Below, one piece after another: positions 58,258 through 58,542 of a DNA stretch of 58,542 bases (position 1 is the first letter of the stretch; every line of letters starts with the position of its first letter). The stretch is from Pseudoalteromonas sp. P1-25. Lineage in GTDB: Bacteria > Pseudomonadota > Gammaproteobacteria > Enterobacterales > Alteromonadaceae. A model generated the notes under the pieces. It searched no databases. It worked only from the letters and a program-made list of their open reading frames with translations, and was not told the DNA's origin. The stretch covers positions 1-58,542 of the forward strand of contig NZ_LKDW01000027.1 of NCBI RefSeq assembly GCF_001401805.1. Direction: 5' to 3'. Made by a program: the position numbers and the translations under genes.

Positions 58258-58542
58258 TAGGCCTTTATTTGTATGCGTTTCATACTAAATTCATTTATTT
58301 GTCAAAAAGCTGAAATAAAACATTGACCCCCGCTCGAATCTCCCTATAATGCGACCCCACTGAGACGGGAAACGCTGAAGCATAGCAAGGCACAACGGCT
58401 CAGAGAGTTAAGTAAAACTTAGGTTTTAAATCATCGCAAGAAAGTTTAAAATTAAGTGTTGACTCGAAAAATAAAGGATGTATTATACGCATCCCTAGCG
58501 ACAACGTCGCAACGTTCTTTAACAATATAAAGCAATCATCTG
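58258..58542 (+). promoter_or_regulatory. Tandem promoters and leader of an rRNA operon reading out of the right edge
   Basis: A first promoter has TTGACC (58,323-58,328) and TATAAT (58,345-58,350), spacer 16, followed by GCGACCCC. A second has TTGACT (58,459-58,464) and TATTAT (58,481-58,486), spacer 16. Downstream lie the GCGAC/GTCGC hairpin (58,498-58,510) and a boxA-like CGTTCTTTAACA (58,513-58,524). It is the mirror image of the left end, nearly identical over the last ~155 bases. The 16S rRNA gene must start just beyond the window. Confidence 0.88.

Overview
This window is the replication-origin region of a marine gammaproteobacterial chromosome, most probably Pseudoalteromonas or a close relative in the Alteromonadales. 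The basis is gene order (rpmH-rnpA-yidD-yidC-mnmE, mioC-oriC-mnmG-rsmG-parAB-atpIBEFHAGDC-glmU, dnaA-dnaN-recF-gyrB), protein similarity recognised by eye, and AT-rich intergenic DNA. It is nearly all conserved housekeeping sequence with a few small accessory insertions. Both ends carry the same rRNA operon promoter and leader in opposite orientation, so the roughly 58 kb origin segment lies between two rrn operons that read outward.

Left part (0.4-11.8 kb): yrdA, yrdB, aroE, a truncated hemoglobin, hemF, tsaC, a zinc-ribbon protein, smg, dprA and a LysM protein (most on the minus strand), then def-fmt-rsmB-trkA on the plus strand. Next come three tandem genes for tiny secreted EF-hand proteins (11.9-12.8 kb). 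A minus-strand run slt, pepQ, yigZ, trkH and a PilZ protein follows (13.3-19.7 kb), then fadBA and tusA. At 23.9-25.0 kb a REP-associated tyrosine transposase gene (RAYT) sits beside two compact copies of its own inverted-repeat ends. A small lipoprotein gene, glyQS and the gyrB-recF-dnaN-dnaA operon follow on the minus strand.

Centre (34.8-43.3 kb): the dnaA-rpmH gap, with a DnaA box by the dnaA start, is followed by rpmH, rnpA, yidD, yidC and mnmE. Directly after the mnmE stop lies an AT-rich accessory block of about 1.9 kb. It carries three overlapping minus-strand ORFs (a 32-residue peptide, a 271-residue protein with a hydrophobic hairpin, a 198-residue multi-membrane protein) and ends in a degraded second copy of the mnmE 3' end. 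The mnmE 3' end is the known integration site of SGI1-type islands, so this looks like an integrase-less island remnant with a candidate membrane-toxin/immunity pair. mioC is flanked by two clusters of DnaA boxes and GATC sites; the one between mioC and mnmG is the expected oriC.

Right part (43.3-58.5 kb): mnmG, rsmG, parA, parB, the complete F1Fo ATP synthase operon, glmU, and a lipoprotein with a collagen-like stalk and a choice-of-anchor I type body. Two parS-like palindromes lie inside recF, about 14-15 kb from parAB. Together the genes cover initiation (dnaA, dnaN, oriC), segregation (parABS), supercoiling (gyrB), translation and tRNA modification, membrane protein insertion (yidC), energy (atp) and envelope precursors (glmU). 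The least explained items are the mnmE-linked block, the RAYT repeat array, the second DnaA-box cluster and the EF-hand gene triplet.
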